DNA of 23,846 nucleotides. Origin: CAYZSU01 sp964480565 (GTDB lineage: Bacteria; UBA10199; 2-02-FULL-44-16; JAAZCA01). A program made the translations under genes and the position numbers. Each line of letters begins with the position of its first letter. Within the stretch, counting starts at the first letter, position 1. Location: assembly GCA_964480565.1 (NCBI GenBank), contig CAYZSU010000032.1, positions 1 to 23,846 of the forward strand, written 5' to 3'. Below, piece after piece: positions 23,160 to 23,846 of this stretch. The notes under the pieces are model-generated. The model was not told the DNA's origin and searched no databases. It worked only from the letters and a program-made list of their open reading frames with translations.

Positions 23160-23771
23160 TTAATTGGATCTGACTAGTACATTTTCTTTATAGAATGTAC
23201 GAATCATATTTAACAATTCTATTATAAATTTTTTTTTGTTCGTTAATGAATTAAATTTTTTATCAATAGCCTTAGTATTCAAAAACTCATTGATTGTTTT
23301 ATCCTCTAAAATAAATTTTAGCAGTAAATATTGACTCTTGCTGAGTGTATACATGTTTATTTTTTTGCTAAGTGCAGTTAAAACAAACAGGTTTTTCATT
23401 TGAATTGTTGCGCATTGCTTGGCATGTGTTTCTTTTATAAATTGAATGACATTGTATTGATACGTGTTTAATTTGTATTCAGTGTTGAATTTCCATTTTG
23501 AATTCAATAAGTCGTCAATGCTGATCTTTCTAGATGCGACTGTCAGGTGTTCTTTTCTATAACGAGTAGAATCTGAATCTATAAATGTATATGTATTTTG
23601 TTCATACGTTATCATATTCATTAAAAATGAGTGATGATTTTCTGATAAAAGTTGCTGTGTTTTTGCCAAATGGAGGCAATGGTTTAGCCAGGTCAGGTTT
23701 TGTATTGTAGTAAATGATCCGAATTCCTTATAGCATGTTTTGTGAATTGTATAAGGTGTGAAGGGAGTCAT
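23160..23771 (-). CDS. Unrecognised 203-aa protein, first gene of the right-hand operon
   Basis: No family is recognised. There is no signal peptide or membrane helix; the composition is Lys/Asn-rich and helical. The region LSKSQYLLLKFILEDKTINE (about residues 143-162) faintly recalls PqqD-type peptide-recognition proteins with their LLKLLDG-type helix, but I cannot support that. The ribosome site at ATG 23771 is weak. It ends 16 bp upstream of the aspartyl protease gene. About 30 bp upstream of its start a possible IS end begins, so the native promoter, and perhaps a longer N-terminus, may have been replaced. Confidence 0.6.
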   Translation of the reverse strand: MTPFTPYTIHKTCYKEFGSFTTIQNLTWLNHCLHLAKTQQLLSENHHSFLMNMITYEQNTYTFIDSDSTRYRKEHLTVASRKISIDDLLNSKWKFNTEYKLNTYQYNVIQFIKETHAKQCATIQMKNLFVLTALSKKINMYTLSKSQYLLLKFILEDKTINEFLNTKAIDKKFNSLTNKKKFIIELLNMIRTFYKENVLVRSN

Positions 23772-23800
23772 GTTTTTTAATAAATATGTTGTATCACTAG

Positions 23801-23846
23801 TGTCCGGTTAAATTAAAATAAAAGCATCTGATTAGGATGATGTTTA
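23801..23846. mobile_element. Possible end of an insertion sequence at the right edge
   Basis: From TGTCCGGTTAAATTAAAA at 23801 the sequence looks like the terminal repeat of an IS4/IS5-type element, preceded by the palindrome ACTAGT (23796-23801) that could be a target site. Only 46 bp are in the window, so this rests on recall of similar ends and is tentative. Confidence 0.35.

Overview
The window is 23.8 kb of AT-rich bacterial DNA. The gene content (IS3 transposase, AbiE toxin-antitoxin pair, RhuM-type protein, a secreted lipoprotein and periplasm-type proteins with proteobacterial signal peptides) suggests a low-GC proteobacterium. A host-associated gammaproteobacterium of the Legionellales type is a reasonable guess, but no rRNA, tRNA or other marker is present and this is not firm. 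No tRNA, rRNA or CRISPR array was seen.

Left part, 1-5400: an accessory graveyard. It opens inside an IS3-family orfB. Then comes an intact AbiEi/AbiEii pair behind a clear inverted-repeat operator, with a third overlapping gene (a 3'-5' exonuclease) split by a ~200-bp hairpin-rich insertion. After that lie two degraded copies of a response-regulator gene (3057-3409 and 5257-5398). They bracket a RhuM gene frameshifted at a 3 x 7-bp repeat and two small genes (a membrane protein and a zinc-ribbon protein).

Middle, 5408-11670, all on the minus strand: a compact candidate RiPP (ribosomally made, modified peptide) locus. In transcription order it holds a 28-residue precursor-like peptide ending in Cys-Ala-Ala-Gly-Gly (too short for ordinary gene calling), a radical SAM/SPASM enzyme, an unrecognised 316-aa protein, an MFS exporter, a DUF4438 protein, a GNAT acetyltransferase and a second MFS gene broken by a frameshift. 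The precursor gene sits exactly inside a 21-bp inverted repeat (20/21 matches).

Right part, 12021-23771, also all on the minus strand and tightly packed: a second, export- and proteolysis-centred operon. In transcription order it holds an unknown 203-aa protein, a secreted TPR plus retropepsin-like aspartyl protease, an unknown 247-aa protein, an MFS exporter, a catalytic M16 peptidase and its non-catalytic partner, a secreted CYTH-like protein, a C-terminal remnant of one Cys-rich peptide, an intact 86-aa Cys-rich peptide, a trypsin-like protease, a TlpA-like thioredoxin, a small membrane protein and an S41 lipoprotein peptidase. Both Cys-rich peptides end in the same CX3CX3CX3C pattern. Two inverted copies of a ~150-bp MITE disturb this operon. 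One lies in frame inside the trypsin-like gene and adds 52 codons. The other provides the last codons and stop of the thioredoxin gene and cuts off the start of the small membrane protein.

My reading is that the two minus-strand blocks are one or two peptide-maturation and export systems: precursor peptides, a radical SAM modifying enzyme, M16 leader-type peptidases, disulfide chemistry and MFS export. The link between the two blocks is inferred from position only. Several genes (both MITE-hit genes, the trypsin signal peptide, the distal MFS gene) carry lesions, so the locus may be partly decayed or switchable.
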